NCBI GenBank assembly: GCA_036794395.1
Contig: DAIRGS010000171.1
Coordinates: 1 to 15,296, forward strand
Length of the DNA stretch: 15,296 nt
Origin: DASXMX01 sp036794395
Lineage (GTDB): Bacteria > Planctomycetota > Phycisphaerae > Tepidisphaerales > Tepidisphaeraceae
Direction: 5' to 3'
In this document: piece by piece, positions 14,754 through 15,296 of the stretch
How the letters are laid out: every line of letters begins with the position of its first letter
Position numbering within the stretch: the first letter of the stretch is position 1
Position numbers and translations under genes: made by a program
The notes under the pieces: generated by a model
Told to the model about the DNA's origin: nothing
Seen by the model: the letters and a program-made list of their open reading frames with translations, nothing else
Databases searched by the model: none

Positions 14754-15173
14754 TTACTCCAGGGGGATGGCGTCGTCGTCTTCGTTAAGCGTGATGGTTT
14801 GCCGGGGGGTAGCGCGGGGTTCGCGGGGCATGGGCTGCTCGCCTTTGAGCGGGACGAGGACGGATTTTTGATCGCCGTGCCGGATGGTGTCGATCGACTC
14901 GGCGAACTCGCCGGCCAGGTCGCGCGCGGAAAGGCCGCCGACGCACATGACCAGGATTAGGATCGCCAGCATCTGGAGAATCGCGGAAAGGACATACATC
15001 ACGTGCGGCAATGGCGAGTCGCCGGTGGAGGACATGTGGCCAATCGCATCGAACAGGAGGATCAGCATCACCAGGGCGATGGCCGAGTAAAACTGCGCCC
15101 TGACCTTCACAATATGAGGCCACACGAGGCACGCGAAAATGAACGCGACGATTGCGGTAGTGACGCCTTGCAT
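14754..15173 (-). CDS. Small three-helix membrane protein
   Basis: 139-aa protein of no recognised family. Three hydrophobic segments lie at about 3-20 (VTTAIVAFIFACLVWP), 30-46 (SAIALVMLILLFDAIGH) and 58-79 (VMYVLSAILQMLAILILVMCVG). A hydrophilic tail of about 55 residues follows, first with acidic DLAGEFAESIDTI, then basic and Pro-rich, and ends acidic (NEDDDAIPLE). There is no signal-peptidase site, so it is an integral protein with an exposed tail. The ATG at 15173 is chosen because the first helix begins at once; no strong ribosome site is visible. It is upstream of, and in the same direction as, the GspE/PilB-like and CvpA-like genes, with a gap of about 217 nt. Confidence 0.65.
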   Translation of the reverse strand: MQGVTTAIVAFIFACLVWPHIVKVRAQFYSAIALVMLILLFDAIGHMSSTGDSPLPHVMYVLSAILQMLAILILVMCVGGLSARDLAGEFAESIDTIRHGDQKSVLVPLKGEQPMPREPRATPRQTITLNEDDDAIPLE

Positions 15174-15268
15174 GGGGAGAGTTTAACAAATAGTGGCCGA
15201 TTACACTGCGCGACATCGCCAAGGGTATAGTTGGTGGGTGCGTGACAGATTTGGCGGCCGCCCTTTTT

Positions 15269-15294
15269 CCCTCTCCCGGTACGCCGGGGGAGGG
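15269..15294. repeat. Imperfect inverted repeat at window edge, 'ctctcccggtac' type
   Basis: Arms at 15269-15279 and 15284-15294 match as reverse complements at 10 of 11 positions around tacg. The wording ccctctcccggtac is another common dispersed repeat in planctomycete-like genomes, by recognition. The window ends here, so the element may extend further. The 15174-15268 stretch before it shows no gene. Confidence 0.55.
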
Positions 15295-15296
15295 TA

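Overview
The window looks like a chromosomal segment of a planctomycete, probably class Phycisphaerae. Three observations point there. There is a PVC-type dehydrogenase/haem-binding protein (1550-3847). There is a small membrane protein with a WVRSY motif after its first helix and a C-terminal CPxC...CPEC ribbon (3971-4462), a layout I know from planctomycetes. The intergenic DNA carries the 'ccacggattacacggat', 'cgcagattgcgcagat' and 'catcctggagcgaagcgaaggatct' repeat types seen in planctomycete and verrucomicrobial genomes. The assignment rests on recognition, not on a search. I see no rRNA, tRNA, CRISPR array, insertion sequence or phage gene.

Layout. Almost every gene is on the minus strand. 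Reading from the right, a putative membrane-protein cluster (15173 down to 10871) holds a 139-aa three-helix protein, a GspE/PilB-like protein with N-terminal membrane helices and a degenerate nucleotide site, and a CvpA-like membrane protein with a large C-terminal region. After a hairpin repeat block come a secreted alpha/beta esterase (10678-9677), a ferritin-like/VIT1 fusion of MbfA type (9620-8424), and an uncharacterised membrane protein starting 3 nt after it (8420-7146). Another repeat block separates these from purU (6868-5984). A roughly 0.5-kb repeat-only gap (5470-5983) follows. Then come a plus-strand CBS-domain protein (5029-5469), the wreck of a higBA toxin-antitoxin operon (4930-4439, minus), and the plus-strand zinc-ribbon protein. 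The zinc-ribbon gene is divergent from the PVC haem protein, which is followed on the minus strand by a small lipoprotein gene and tilS.

Function. Housekeeping roles are tRNA-Ile lysidine formation (TilS) and one-carbon balance (PurU). Iron handling is suggested by the MbfA-like fusion, and oxidative or carbohydrate chemistry outside the cytoplasm by the PVC haem protein and the esterase. The most unusual item is the GspE/PilB-like protein. It keeps the family fold markers and the four-cysteine site, but the Walker A lysine, the Walker B glutamate and the His-box histidines are replaced, and it is fused to membrane segments beside a CvpA-like protein. It reads as a membrane-anchored pseudo-ATPase whose role is unknown to me. 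Other notable points are the frameshifted HigA with a HigB tail, a 10-G tract at the domain junction of the ferritin/VIT1 fusion, and a tilS gene whose conserved N-terminal coding region has no normal start codon.
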